DNA of 64,000 nucleotides from Pseudomonadota bacterium. Its GTDB lineage: Bacteria; Pseudomonadota; Alphaproteobacteria; Acetobacterales; Acetobacteraceae. The stretch spans positions 1-64,000 of the forward strand of contig JAKAWQ010000008.1 in the NCBI GenBank assembly GCA_021816925.1, read 5' to 3'. The translations under genes and the position numbers were made by a program. A model generated the notes under the pieces. That model searched no databases. It was given only the letters and a program-made list of their open reading frames with translations, and was not told the DNA's origin. Positions 54,614 to 63,568 of the stretch are shown one piece after another (positions within the stretch are counted from its first letter, which is position 1; every line of letters starts with the position of its first letter).

Positions 54614-57034
54614 TCACGCCGTCGGCTGCTGATTTGAGGTCCGGTGCTGCGCGGCCGCATGTGCGGTCTCGTGCAGAAGGAGGTGCTTGCAGCCATCAAG
54701 CGCAAACGCGAAACCGAGGCTGCCGATCATCACCAAGGCAAGGTCGGGCAGCGGCAACCTCGCCATCAGGATGCCGAAATGCGCCGCCGCCAGGCTGAAG
54801 GCGACCATTGCTGCCGTTGCCGCGGCGAGCCAGGCGCTCGGCGCGGCGGACCAGAACCAGCGCGACTCGCGGATGACATAGACGCTCGCCTGCACTGCGA
54901 GCATCAGGACGAGGAAGGAGAGCGTGCGGATCTCGGGCAAGCCGCGATGGCCGACGGCCCTTGCGATGGACAGCACGAGCATCGCATAGACCAGGGTTGC
55001 CACTCCGTAGATGCCGCCCTCGCGGATGATCCGCCCGATCCGCCAGCGCCGCGGCCGCTCGCTCGGCAGCGCCCGGTCGGTGGTGATTGCCATCGTCAGG
55101 AAGTCGTTGACGATGAGCAGCATAACCATCAGGAGCGGAGTGAGCACCGCATGTCCCGTCACGACGAGGCCGAGTGCGAGGTAGAGCACGAAGGCGATTT
55201 TCCGCACCACCATCGAGAGCGTGTAGGTGCGGATGCGCTGGAACGCCGCGCGGCCCTCGCGGATGGCGTCGAGGATGCCGCCGAGGCCGGGCGCGGTCAG
55301 AACGAGGCCTGCGGCGGCCTTGGCGACATCGGTTGCGGTCGAGACGGCGATTCCCATTTCGGCCTGCCGCAGCGCAGGGGCGTCATTCGCTCCGTCTCCG
55401 CACATGCCGACCACATGGCCATGACGCTGCAAGAGCTTCACCAGCCGGAACTTGTCCTCCGGAAAGACGCCGGCGAACACGCCGTAATCTTCGGGCGTTT
55501 CGAGGGTGCGCAGCGTTGCTGCGTCGCAGACGCGCCCCTCGATTCCGACCTCGCGCGCAATCACGGCCGCCGTTTCCGGTGCATCGCCGGTGACCATCAT
55601 CACCTGCACACCCAGGGCGTGCAACGAGGCGATCATTGCCGCCGCGTCCTCGCGCGGCGGATCGGCGAGACCGACCAGCCCCACGAGCTCGGTCGCTTCG
55701 TCGGAGACGCGCGCGACCGCGAGGACGCGACACCCCTCGGCGGCCAGGCGCGCGCGCGCCGCCTCTGCCTCGCCGGCGAGCGCCGCCCCGGCGATTGCCG
55801 CGACCGCCCCCTTGCGGATCGTCCCGCCGGCGGCGAGACTGGCTTCGGCGTATTTCAAAGCCGGGTCGAAGGGCCGGAACGCCGCGACCTTGGGCGCTGC
55901 CGCGCCGGCCGCGCGGGCGGCATCGATGATTGCCTGATCCACCGGATCGCCGCCCTCGGAGGCGGCGGCGGCGGCGAGGCCAAGCACGGTTGCTGCGTCC
56001 GCTCCGCCCAATCCCGCCACCTCGCGGATGGCGAGCGCGTTCTTCGTCAGCGTCCCCGTCTTGTCCGAGCAAAGGAGGCTCATCGTTGCCGCCTCATTCA
56101 CTGCGGCGAGCCGCGTGGGCAGTACTGCGCCGCGCGCGAGCCGCCTGGCCGAGAGCGCGGCTGCGAGGGTGAAGGTGGAGGGCAGTGCCACCGGGATCGA
56201 AGCGAGCAGCGCAGTCAGCAGTAACGGCACGGATTCGACGAACGAAAGGCCGATTGCGTGCGCATAGGCCAGCATCGCCAGCACGACCGCGCCGTTGATC
56301 ACCGCGAGGTCGCGCACGACGGCGAGGACGGCGCGCTGTTCGCCGCTGATCGCGTGGGCGTCCTGCACGAGGGAGGCGGTTTTGCCGAAATAAGTGCGCG
56401 CCCCGGTCGCGGTGACGATGCCGGTCGCTTCGCCCTGACGGACGAGGCCGCCGGCGTAGGCATCATCGCCGGCCTTCTTCTCGACCGGCAGCGATTCGCC
56501 CGTCAGCATCGACTGGTCGAGGAGTACTGTGCCCCCGCCGATCCGAACATCCGCCGGCACCACCGCGCCGAGCGCGAGCTTCACGAGATCGCCGGGCACC
56601 AAGTCGCTCGCCTCGATCCGCCGCCAGGCGCTGTCGCGCCTGACCGAGGCGGTGACCGCGAGCTTCTGCCGCAGTGCTGCGACCGCGGCGTGGGCGCGTG
56701 ATTCCTGGGTGAGGCCGAGCGCGGCGTTGAAGAGGAGCAGGAAGGCGATGATCGCCGCTTGCAGCGCGTGCCCGAGCAGGAGCTCGAGCAGGATGGTCGC
56801 CTCGAGCATCCAGGGCAGCGGAGCCCAGAGCTTCTCCGCGATCGCCCGGGCGAGCGGCTCGTGCGCCTCGGCAACGGCGTTCGGCCCGGTTTCGGCCAAG
56901 CGGCGTGCGGCCTCTGCGCTGGTGAGGCCGGCGTCGGGCGACAAGGGCGCCGGCGTGCCCGTGGCGGGGCGTGCGGCGGCCTTGTCATCCAGGCCGTGCC
57001 CGCCGCCGGCCACGATCCCCGATGCCCCCATCAT
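54614..57034 (-). CDS. Plasma-membrane-type H+-ATPase (P-type IIIA)
   Basis: An 806-residue P-type ATPase of the proton-pumping type. The cation-transporter N-domain opens with SPDAGLTSAEAARRLAETG. TGES is at residues 178-181, the phosphorylated Asp324 is in CSDKTGTLTKN, and MVTGDAPETAAVIA and MCGDGANDAPALR are the nucleotide-domain motifs. About ten membrane helices are expected (PLPWMLEATILLELLL, ASIPVALPSTFTLAAALSAR). It lacks the long C-terminal regulatory tail of fungal pumps. Bacterial members may help acid tolerance. It starts with two Met codons at 57034 and 57031. Confidence 0.93.
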   Translation of the reverse strand: MMGASGIVAGGGHGLDDKAAARPATGTPAPLSPDAGLTSAEAARRLAETGPNAVAEAHEPLARAIAEKLWAPLPWMLEATILLELLLGHALQAAIIAFLLLFNAALGLTQESRAHAAVAALRQKLAVTASVRRDSAWRRIEASDLVPGDLVKLALGAVVPADVRIGGGTVLLDQSMLTGESLPVEKKAGDDAYAGGLVRQGEATGIVTATGARTYFGKTASLVQDAHAISGEQRAVLAVVRDLAVINGAVVLAMLAYAHAIGLSFVESVPLLLTALLASIPVALPSTFTLAAALSARRLARGAVLPTRLAAVNEAATMSLLCSDKTGTLTKNALAIREVAGLGGADAATVLGLAAAAASEGGDPVDQAIIDAARAAGAAAPKVAAFRPFDPALKYAEASLAAGGTIRKGAVAAIAGAALAGEAEAARARLAAEGCRVLAVARVSDEATELVGLVGLADPPREDAAAMIASLHALGVQVMMVTGDAPETAAVIAREVGIEGRVCDAATLRTLETPEDYGVFAGVFPEDKFRLVKLLQRHGHVVGMCGDGANDAPALRQAEMGIAVSTATDVAKAAAGLVLTAPGLGGILDAIREGRAAFQRIRTYTLSMVVRKIAFVLYLALGLVVTGHAVLTPLLMVMLLIVNDFLTMAITTDRALPSERPRRWRIGRIIREGGIYGVATLVYAMLVLSIARAVGHRGLPEIRTLSFLVLMLAVQASVYVIRESRWFWSAAPSAWLAAATAAMVAFSLAAAHFGILMARLPLPDLALVMIGSLGFAFALDGCKHLLLHETAHAAAQHRTSNQQPTA

Positions 57035-57139
57035 GGCCTCCCCGAAGCGGGCAGATCCGCGCCTGCGGTGATAGCGGCAAATCGTCGGTTCGGGAACCGC
57101 ACCCTCGCGCGCGGGCTGAGGCGGCGGCGGTGCCGTTCA

Positions 57140-57243
57140 GATCACGTCCCGTCCGTCGGCGAACACCCGCGACCAAGCCAGCACGCGCACGGAGTTGCAC
57201 GGGCCTTTCGGGCAGGGCGCACCGCCCTCGATCAGGGGTGCCT
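57140..57243 (-). other. Possible C-terminal gene relic upstream of the ATPase
   Basis: On the minus strand a frame reads PLIEGGAPCPKGPCNSVRVL, then AWSRVFADGRDVI and a TGA. It has coding character (no alternative gene uses it) and ends like a protein C-terminus, but nothing upstream supports a start. It may be what is left of a gene deleted between the sulfatase maturase and the ATPase. No family recognised. Confidence 0.25.
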
Positions 57244-57317
57244 CGAGGCGTGCGCGCTATCCGCTTCCACCAGCCTCGGCCCGGGCGCCCTACCCGCTGC
57301 CGCGACCATCGCTTGCG

Positions 57318-58649
57318 CTACGCGAGGCGCCCGCAGCACCTCTTGTATTTCAGCCCGCTGCCGCAGAGGCAGGGATCATTGCGGCCGGGCATCTTTGCTC
57401 CCGCCCGCGGCGCATCGCGTTGCCTTGCCCAGCGCATGACATTTGCGGGCGCTCGTCCTCTGGCGAGCTCGCTCGCCATGAATCGCATGAAGGGATCGAC
57501 GTGGCGGAAGAAAACCCGGTATCCGGCGCAGAGGTAGTTGAGCCCGTCCTCGCCTTCCGGAGCACGGATGAACCGGTGCTTGGGGCAGCCGCCATTGCAG
57601 GCGAACCGAACGTCGCACGCCCGGCAGTACTGCGGCAAGGTTTCCCGTTTGTCGCGGCCGAACTTGATTTGTCGGCTCGATCGCACGAGGAGGCCGAGCG
57701 GTTCCTCCATGATGTTGCCCAGCCGGTGGGCGGCATCGACGAAGTGATCGCACGAGTAAAGGTCGCCATTGTGCTCGATCGCCATCGCAGCGCCGCAGGC
57801 CTCGCCGAAAACGCAGAGGGGTGGAGGGTTCCCGCACCAGGCTTCGAGCGCCACGTCGAAAAGTTGCACGAACACCCGGCCCACATCGTTGCGCACCCAT
57901 TCGTCGAAGATGCGGCACAGGAACCGGCCGTACTCGGTTGCTTCGACCGACCACGGCGCCGCAGCGAGCTTGCCGGTAGCCGTGGGGAGCCCCGGTCCGG
58001 CGGCATTTCCGTCCGCCGGCATCACTTCTGCAACCGGAATGAACTGGATAAACCCGCTGCCGACGTCCTTGAGGAAGCGGTAAACCTCGAGCGGGTGGTG
58101 CGCGTTCTGCCTGTGCACCACGCTCAGCGTGTTGAACGCAACGCCGTGCGCCTTCAGATATCCGATGCCGCGCATCACGCGAATGAAGGTGGGCTGGCCG
58201 CCCTTGCTCACCCGGTAACGGTCGTGCAGCTCGCGCGGCCCGTCGATGGAAATGCCGACAAGGAAGCTGTTCTCTGCGAGGAACTGGCCCCAACGGTCGT
58301 TCAGCAGAATGCCGTTGGTCTGGAATGCGTTCTCGATCCGCTTGCCGTTCGCATATTTCTTCTCCAGTTCGACGGCCTTGCGGAAGAACTCGACGCCAAG
58401 AAGGGTGGGCTCGCCGCCTTGCCAGGCAAAGGTGATTGTTTCGACGCGCTGCGCCCCTATGTACTGTCGGATATAGGATTCAAGAACATCTTCCGGCATG
58501 CGCCATCCGGATGTGCCGGGGTAGAGGTTTCCCTTCTGGAGATAGAAGCAGTACTCGCAGTTCAGGTTGCACAGGGGACCGATCGGCTTCGTCATGACGT
58601 GGAAGCCGGCGGGAAGCAGTCCGCTGGTCTGGCCGTCGAACTCGCCCAT
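57318..58649 (-). CDS. Anaerobic sulfatase maturase (radical SAM/SPASM) with C-terminal SEC-C motif
   Basis: A 443-residue radical-SAM enzyme that converts Cys or Ser of sulfatases to formylglycine. The radical cluster is ligated by Cys27, Cys31 and Cys34 (CNLNCEYC). The SPASM-type auxiliary clusters show as CVFGEACGAAMAIEHNGDLYSCDHFV and CRACDVRFACNGGCPKHRF. Residues 421-443 form a SEC-C zinc motif (GRNDPCLCGSGLKYKRCCGR), unusual as a tail on this enzyme type but known in some members. No sulfatase gene is nearby. It is on the same strand as the P-type ATPase, 283 bp upstream. Confidence 0.9.
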   Translation of the reverse strand: MGEFDGQTSGLLPAGFHVMTKPIGPLCNLNCEYCFYLQKGNLYPGTSGWRMPEDVLESYIRQYIGAQRVETITFAWQGGEPTLLGVEFFRKAVELEKKYANGKRIENAFQTNGILLNDRWGQFLAENSFLVGISIDGPRELHDRYRVSKGGQPTFIRVMRGIGYLKAHGVAFNTLSVVHRQNAHHPLEVYRFLKDVGSGFIQFIPVAEVMPADGNAAGPGLPTATGKLAAAPWSVEATEYGRFLCRIFDEWVRNDVGRVFVQLFDVALEAWCGNPPPLCVFGEACGAAMAIEHNGDLYSCDHFVDAAHRLGNIMEEPLGLLVRSSRQIKFGRDKRETLPQYCRACDVRFACNGGCPKHRFIRAPEGEDGLNYLCAGYRVFFRHVDPFMRFMASELARGRAPANVMRWARQRDAPRAGAKMPGRNDPCLCGSGLKYKRCCGRLA

Positions 58650-58961
58650 GTGAATGCAGCGTAGCAGAGCCGGGGGCAGCCGTCATTGCCGCCGACCGGC
58701 ACAGCCCTACCGCGCATGATCCTGATCCTTGTTGTTCGTCGGGGCAATGCGACGGGCCGGCGGATTACGGCGGGGCCCCACCAGGCCGAGGAGGTCGGCT
58801 GCGAGCGGGACTCGCCGGCCGAAGGAAGGGCAGCGGGCGCTGCAGGTGGAGCGGTCGCTTGCGAAGCGCGACCAAGAGGCTTCGAGGCGACGCCACGGCG
58901 GGTGCTGCACCGCACGCAGATCAAGGGCGAGGCGCCGCCGGCGGCGTAGGCGGGCGTACCG
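58650..58961. other. Intergenic region, nothing recognised
   Basis: 312 bp between two minus-strand genes, upstream of the sulfatase maturase start. No gene, tRNA or clear terminator was recognised. It should contain the maturase promoter. Confidence 0.4.
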
Positions 58962-59726
58962 TCAGACCATCGGGGCGCGCCCCCGCACGAACCAGAGCGT
59001 CGTGTAGGTGCAGGTGTCGGGTCGATCGAGGTAGGCGGGATAGTTGCGGACGAATGCATCGGCCGCGGCGTCGCTGCCGAGGGCGCGGCTGACAGCGGCG
59101 CGTCCGCCCCGCAATAGGGCTTCGACATTGCGGCGCTGAGCGGCCGAGATCGGGCCGACATGGGTGTAGAGCCGATCTGCCTCGATCTGCACCGTTACAT
59201 CTCTGAAACCGGCTTCCAGGAACATCAACGGCAGGCGGTCAACGAGGCGGATGTCGGCAAGGGCTGGAATGGCGAGGTCAAGAGCCGCTTGCAGCGCCCG
59301 ATCGATGGGATATTGATGCATGCACGGCATATAGTTGGGTGCCACCGTAACCGCTCCGCCTGGCCTCGCCACCCATCGCAGTTCGCGCACCGCGTCGCCA
59401 CGGCGTGGCAGGAAGTAGAGCACGTATTTCGACCAGACCGAATCGAAGCTTGCGGCGGCGAACGGCATCGCCTGCAGGTCACCTTGTTCGAAGGTGATGT
59501 TCGGAAGGCCGTTCGCGGCGGCGTGCGCACGCGCATAAGCGACATATTCGGGATGCACGTCGAGGCCGGTCATGTGGGCGCCGGGATGGCGCTTCGCGAG
59601 CATCCGGGCCATCGCGCCCGATCCTGAGCCGGCGTCGAGCACCCGCGCGACCTTCGCCTGGAGCTCCAGCCGGTCGCATTCGTCTTCACTGTGCAATGAG
59701 TAAGGGTGTTCGGATCGCGTTTCCAT
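58962..59726 (-). CDS. Class I SAM-dependent methyltransferase
   Basis: A 254-residue methyltransferase. Motif I is ARVLDAGSGSGAMARMLA near residues 27-44. Motif II follows as MTGLDVHPEYV, then the ITFEQGDLQAMPF and SFDSVWSKYVLYFL segments of the ubiE-like group. The stretch between the start (SEHPYSLHSEDECDRLELQAKV) and motif I is only about 26 residues, where relatives usually have 20 or so more. A small deletion there is possible. Substrate unknown. Confidence 0.82.
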   Translation of the reverse strand: METRSEHPYSLHSEDECDRLELQAKVARVLDAGSGSGAMARMLAKRHPGAHMTGLDVHPEYVAYARAHAAANGLPNITFEQGDLQAMPFAAASFDSVWSKYVLYFLPRRGDAVRELRWVARPGGAVTVAPNYMPCMHQYPIDRALQAALDLAIPALADIRLVDRLPLMFLEAGFRDVTVQIEADRLYTHVGPISAAQRRNVEALLRGGRAAVSRALGSDAAADAFVRNYPAYLDRPDTCTYTTLWFVRGRAPMV

Positions 59727-60079
59727 GTCTCACTTCCGGGGATTTTCCGTGACGTGCACGAGCGATTTCCGACCAACGGCGCAGTCGCCTTCCTTTGGCC
59801 CAGCTTTGGAGAGCCGTTGACTTCATGCAATGGTCCAGTCAATGAGCCGGATTCCTGCGAGAGTCGCGGAAGGCCTTGCGGGGGTGCGACTTTGGTAACG
59901 TGAACGGTCATCGTGGGCGGGAGGTGCACGCGCGACTTGTTGCGGCTCAGGTGGGCGGCCCGCATCGGGGGTTGCATGGGATGGTCCGGCGACGGGTTGG
60001 CGGCAGGCTGGCTTGGGCCCCTGGCCGCGGGGAAGGCGATCGTCGAGAGGTTGGGCGGCGCCGGGTGGTGTCGGGGGAT
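59727..60079. other. Intergenic region, nothing recognised
   Basis: 353 bp upstream of the methyltransferase. No intact gene on either strand. A promoter for the methyltransferase is expected near 59740-59800, but I could not pick a clear pair of boxes. Confidence 0.4.
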
Positions 60080-60300
60080 CGCAGGGGATCTTGCCGACGA
60101 CGCGCCGGCAGAGGCGGTAGGAGAAGCCGGGCGGGCTGGAAATTCATCGTGTAGTGGATGCTGGCGCGACAGCCGCGACGATGCGCCTCTTCCTCCGCCA
60201 TGGCCAGCATGCGGGTGCCGAGGCTCCCCACGATGACCTGGACAACGTGGGAATCGGCGCCGCCGGAGAGCCAGAGAAGAACATTGATATCCGTGATCAT
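60080..60300 (-). pseudogene. GNAT acetyltransferase relic
   Basis: The minus strand encodes GSLGTRMLAMAEEEAHRRGC, which matches motif A and following helix of GNAT N-acetyltransferases (GxGxxML...AEEEARRRGC). It continues to TMNFQPA, then a frame change, after which GFSYRLCRRVVGKIP matches the usual GFYxRLGYxVxGxIP end. Upstream of this, DINVLLWLSGG resembles the preceding strand. The start and end are lost. Confidence 0.6.
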
Positions 60301-60434
60301 TTTGATCTGCATCTGTCTGCCTGCATGCGATGCGCGTTTCAGGCCAAGCCGACGTGTCGGGGCGCAGGGGTTGGTCGTAGAGAATCCCGTGGGTTGACCG
60401 GTTCCCTGCAAGCGGAGACGCGGTTACGGCGACG

Positions 60435-60690
60435 TCTAGCCTGAGTGGCGGCTGCCGGTGCGGGACAACGCGCTACGCGCAGGCGGCGATGCCGGAGGGC
60501 CTACGTATCTGTCATTGCCGCATGTGCCGGAAGGCTGGCGGCGGGCCACGCGCGTCGCTGGCGCCGAGGAGCCTTCGCGATTTCGCCTGGACGCGCGTCA
60601 GAACGGCGGCACGTCGAGGAGCTGGAGGTTGTGGAGGCTGCTGTTTTCAGGTCGGCGCGCAGCGAGCGGAGGGATGTTCGAGGGGCGCTC
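60435..60690 (+). pseudogene. GFA/CENP-V-type zinc protein relic
   Basis: LSGGCRCGTTRYA followed by MPEGLRICHCRMCRKAGGGP matches the zinc-binding start of glutathione-dependent formaldehyde-activating (GFA) family proteins. LRDFAWTR fits the next conserved element. The frame then drifts: AVFRSARSERRDV appears in another frame where family members have FRSSxxxERGFC. The second half is absent and the transporter permease gene starts right after. Confidence 0.6.
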
Positions 60691-61770
60691 GTGAGCTGGT
60701 TTGCTCGGTTGTTGTCGGGGGGTCGTGCGCGCGAGGCATTCGAGGCGGGCCTTGACGGGCCTCGAGAACGCCTGAACCATTCCGAGGTGCGCGGGAAGCG
60801 GAATTTTGTGCGCGTGTGGCGTAACCTTCTCGGCAGGCCGGGCAGTGTATGGCGGCCGGCCCTGTTCCTGGCCGGCATCGCGCTCGTTGCCGCGATTCTC
60901 TCGCCTGCCTTCCTTACGGTGCGCAATTTGCTTGCGCTGCTGACGAGCTCGAGCTTCCTTGTGGTGCTCGCGGTCGGCGAGGCGTTCGTGATCCTGGTCG
61001 GGATGATCGATCTCGGCGTGGAGAGCGTGCTCTCCGCAGGCGGCATGTTCGTCGCCTGGCTCACCGTGTTGCACGCGGTGCCGTGGCAAGTGGCGGTGCC
61101 GGCCGGGCTTGTCGCCGGCGGCCTCGTCGGCTTCGGCGTCGGCGCGCTGGTCAGCCGTGGCGGCATTCCCTCCTTCATCGTGACGCTCGGCACGTACTGG
61201 GGGATCCGCGGTGTGGCGCTCCTCTTCAACCAGGGTAACTATATCAGCCCGGACAGCGCGAGCCCGGCGCGCCCACTGGGGTTTGCCTGGCTCGCGGGCA
61301 CCATCCACGGTGTGTCGGTGCTTATACTCGTGACGCTCGCGGTCGTGATTCTCGGACAGGTGCTTGTCTCCTTCACGCCGCTTGGGCGCTGGATCCGCGG
61401 CGTCGGGTCGAACGAGAGCGCGGTGCGCGCGGTCGGGCTGCCGAGCGGGCGGATCAAAGTGCTGGTCTTTATCGTATCGGGTACACTAGCGGCGCTTGCC
61501 GGCGTGATGCTCACCGCCTGGCAGCAATCGATCTACCCGTTGAGCGGCGAAGGCGATTCGCTTGCGGCAATTGCCGGGGTGATCCTGGGTGGCATCCCGT
61601 TCACCGGCGGGCGCGGGACAATCGTCGGCGCCGCGCTCGGCGTGCTGGTAATCGGCGTCATCAACGACGTGATCGTGCTGGTCGGCCTGCCCTCGCTCTA
61701 CCAATACATTTTCGTTGCGTGCATTCTCATTCTCGCAGGGCTGCAGGCGCGGCTTGCCTATGCGAAGTGA
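60691..61770 (+). CDS. Sugar ABC transporter permease (RbsC type)
   Basis: An inner-membrane protein of about 359 residues with 9-10 helices from the ribose/xylose permease family. The first helix is PALFLAGIALVAAILSP. LVGMIDLGVESVLSAGGM, SRGGIPSFIVTLGTYWGIRG, GVGSNESAVRAVGLPSGRIK and GDSLAAIAGVILGGIPFTGGRG are family landmarks. GTG 60691 is a provisional start. A shorter form starting at 60810 is possible. Although it belongs with the binding-protein and ATPase genes by function, it lies on the opposite strand and converges on the ATPase gene with 9 bp between stops. Confidence 0.88.
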   Translation: MSWFARLLSGGRAREAFEAGLDGPRERLNHSEVRGKRNFVRVWRNLLGRPGSVWRPALFLAGIALVAAILSPAFLTVRNLLALLTSSSFLVVLAVGEAFVILVGMIDLGVESVLSAGGMFVAWLTVLHAVPWQVAVPAGLVAGGLVGFGVGALVSRGGIPSFIVTLGTYWGIRGVALLFNQGNYISPDSASPARPLGFAWLAGTIHGVSVLILVTLAVVILGQVLVSFTPLGRWIRGVGSNESAVRAVGLPSGRIKVLVFIVSGTLAALAGVMLTAWQQSIYPLSGEGDSLAAIAGVILGGIPFTGGRGTIVGAALGVLVIGVINDVIVLVGLPSLYQYIFVACILILAGLQARLAYAK

Positions 61771-61779
61771 TCGCGGCGA

Positions 61780-62514
61780 TCAGAACATCGCGTGCACGAG
61801 ATCGGCCGCCGTCAGGTCCTGGTTCGGCATCACTTTGCGGATGGTGCCGTGGAAGAAGACGGCGATGCGGTCCGCCACTGCGAGCAGGTCCTCGAGGCGG
61901 TGGCTCACGAGGAGCACGGTCTTGCCGGCATTGCGGAGACGGCGGATCAGGCCCAGCACGTCGGCGACCTTCTGCACGGAGATCGCCGCGGTCGGCTCGT
62001 CCATGATGACGATGCTGCGCTCGAAGAGCAGCGCGCGGGCGATCGCGACCACCTGCTGCTCGCCGCCGGAAAGCTCGCCCACGATGTCGTTGGGGCGGAG
62101 CTTTGCGTTGAGCGAGGCGAGTACCGCCTCGGCGCGCGCGTGCATGGCGCGCCGGGCGGTGAAGAGGCCGAAGCGGCGCGGCTCCTCGCCGAGGAAGAGG
62201 TTCTCGGCGACCGTGAGATCGGGTGCGAGTTCGAGTTTCTGGTAGATCATCTCGATGCCGAGCACGTGGCGCGCGACTGCGGGAGAGGCGATGCGAACCG
62301 GGCGGCCGCGATGGAGAATGGTTCCGGAATCGGGGCGATGAAAGCCGGTGAGCAGCGAGAGGAAGGTGGACTTGCCGGCGCCGTTGTCGCCGATGATCCC
62401 GAGCACTTCGCGTGCACGGATGTCCAGGCTGATGCCGTCCACGGCGTGCACAGGGCCGAAGGTTTTTACGAGGTCGCGCACCGCGAGGAGCGGCGGGGCG
62501 GCTTCCTCCGGCAC
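61780..62514 (-). CDS. Sugar ABC transporter ATP-binding protein
   Basis: A 244-residue single-domain ATPase of the sugar-importer type. The Walker A is GDNGAGKST near residue 40, the Q-loop is MIYQKLELAPD, the signature LSGGEQQ, the Walker B IVIMDEPTAAIS, and the H-loop LLVSHR. It is shorter than RbsA, which has two ATPase domains. The start GTG follows the binding-protein stop by one base (TAG-C-GTG), so the two genes are tightly coupled. Confidence 0.94.
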   Translation of the reverse strand: MPEEAAPPLLAVRDLVKTFGPVHAVDGISLDIRAREVLGIIGDNGAGKSTFLSLLTGFHRPDSGTILHRGRPVRIASPAVARHVLGIEMIYQKLELAPDLTVAENLFLGEEPRRFGLFTARRAMHARAEAVLASLNAKLRPNDIVGELSGGEQQVVAIARALLFERSIVIMDEPTAAISVQKVADVLGLIRRLRNAGKTVLLVSHRLEDLLAVADRIAVFFHGTIRKVMPNQDLTAADLVHAMF

Positions 62515-62515
62515 G

Positions 62516-63568
62516 CTATTTTCCAACCGGATGGGCCTCGGACTTGCCGTAAGGAAGGGGCGGGATTTCGCTAGGTGTTCCCCAGGCCGCGATGGTGCCG
62601 ACATTCTTGCTGGTGACGAGCGTCATCGGGATGATGACGTCGCCGTTCGGGAATTGGCTGGGCGGAGGCTTGACGCCTTTGTCGAGATAGTTCTCCATGG
62701 CTTCCACGGCCCAGAAAGCCTCGACATAGGGCGAGTGCGTGACCGTGTCGATCTGCGTTCCGGCCTTCACCGCATCGAGGCTCTCGGGCTGCGCGTCCGC
62801 GCCGGCGACCAAAACCTTCTCGCCGGGCGTGATCCCGTGGCTCTTGAGCGCGTTGATGACGCCGAGTGCCATGGCGTCGTTGGCGCAGGCGACGAGTTGG
62901 ATATCCGTGGTGCGGGCGAGCAGGGCGCCCATCATCGTCTGCGCCGTTGCGGTTGCGAAATTGGCGGACTGGTTCAGCACGATCTTCACAGAGCCGTCTT
63001 TCACGAGCGGTTCGAGCACGTTCATCGTGCCTTTCTGCCGTCCGATCGTGACGGAGGCGCCGAGCGTGCCCTGCAGCACGACGACATGCCAGGGCTTCGG
63101 AACGTGACGGGCGGCGAGCGCCTGCACGCCGTAGCGGGTGAGCTCCTCGCCGAGGGTGACGTCGTTGTCGCCGATGAAGGCGATGCGCGCGGCCGGATCG
63201 CTCACGTCGCGATCGACCGTGACGATGGGTACGCCTTGGCGCATCGCCTGAGCGGCGGCGGCGGTCACCGATTCCTGGATTGTGTTGAGGATGATGCCCT
63301 TGGCGCCGGCCGCAACGGCCTCCTTGAGGTCGGCAATCTCCTGCGAGGCGGAGTTGTTGGCGTTGACGATCTTGATCTCGAGGTCAGGCGTGTAGGTTGC
63401 GGCCTGCTTCACCGCGGCTGCCATCGGGGCGAAATAGGGATATGCGTAGCCGGTGAAGATGAAATAGACGAGCTTCTTCGCGGGCGCCGCCTGAGCCTGC
63501 GGAAGGCCGAGGATGAGAACCCCAAGAGCGAACACGGCAGAAAGGACGGCGCATGGCTTCCGTTTCAT
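62516..63568 (-). CDS. Periplasmic sugar-binding protein (ribose/xylose type)
   Basis: A 350-residue type I periplasmic binding protein. The signal peptide is about residues 1-27 (MKRKPCAVLSAVFALGVLILGL...AQA). Mature-region landmarks are YFIFTGYAYPYFAPMAAAVK, GAKGIILNTIQESVTAAAAQAM, VTVDRDVSD and ALGVINALKSHGI, as in RbsB-like proteins. It binds a sugar or related solute and delivers it to the RbsC-type permease. It is first in the two-gene minus-strand operon with the ATPase. The true ligand cannot be told. Confidence 0.92.
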   Translation of the reverse strand: MKRKPCAVLSAVFALGVLILGLPQAQAAPAKKLVYFIFTGYAYPYFAPMAAAVKQAATYTPDLEIKIVNANNSASQEIADLKEAVAAGAKGIILNTIQESVTAAAAQAMRQGVPIVTVDRDVSDPAARIAFIGDNDVTLGEELTRYGVQALAARHVPKPWHVVVLQGTLGASVTIGRQKGTMNVLEPLVKDGSVKIVLNQSANFATATAQTMMGALLARTTDIQLVACANDAMALGVINALKSHGITPGEKVLVAGADAQPESLDAVKAGTQIDTVTHSPYVEAFWAVEAMENYLDKGVKPPPSQFPNGDVIIPMTLVTSKNVGTIAAWGTPSEIPPLPYGKSEAHPVGK

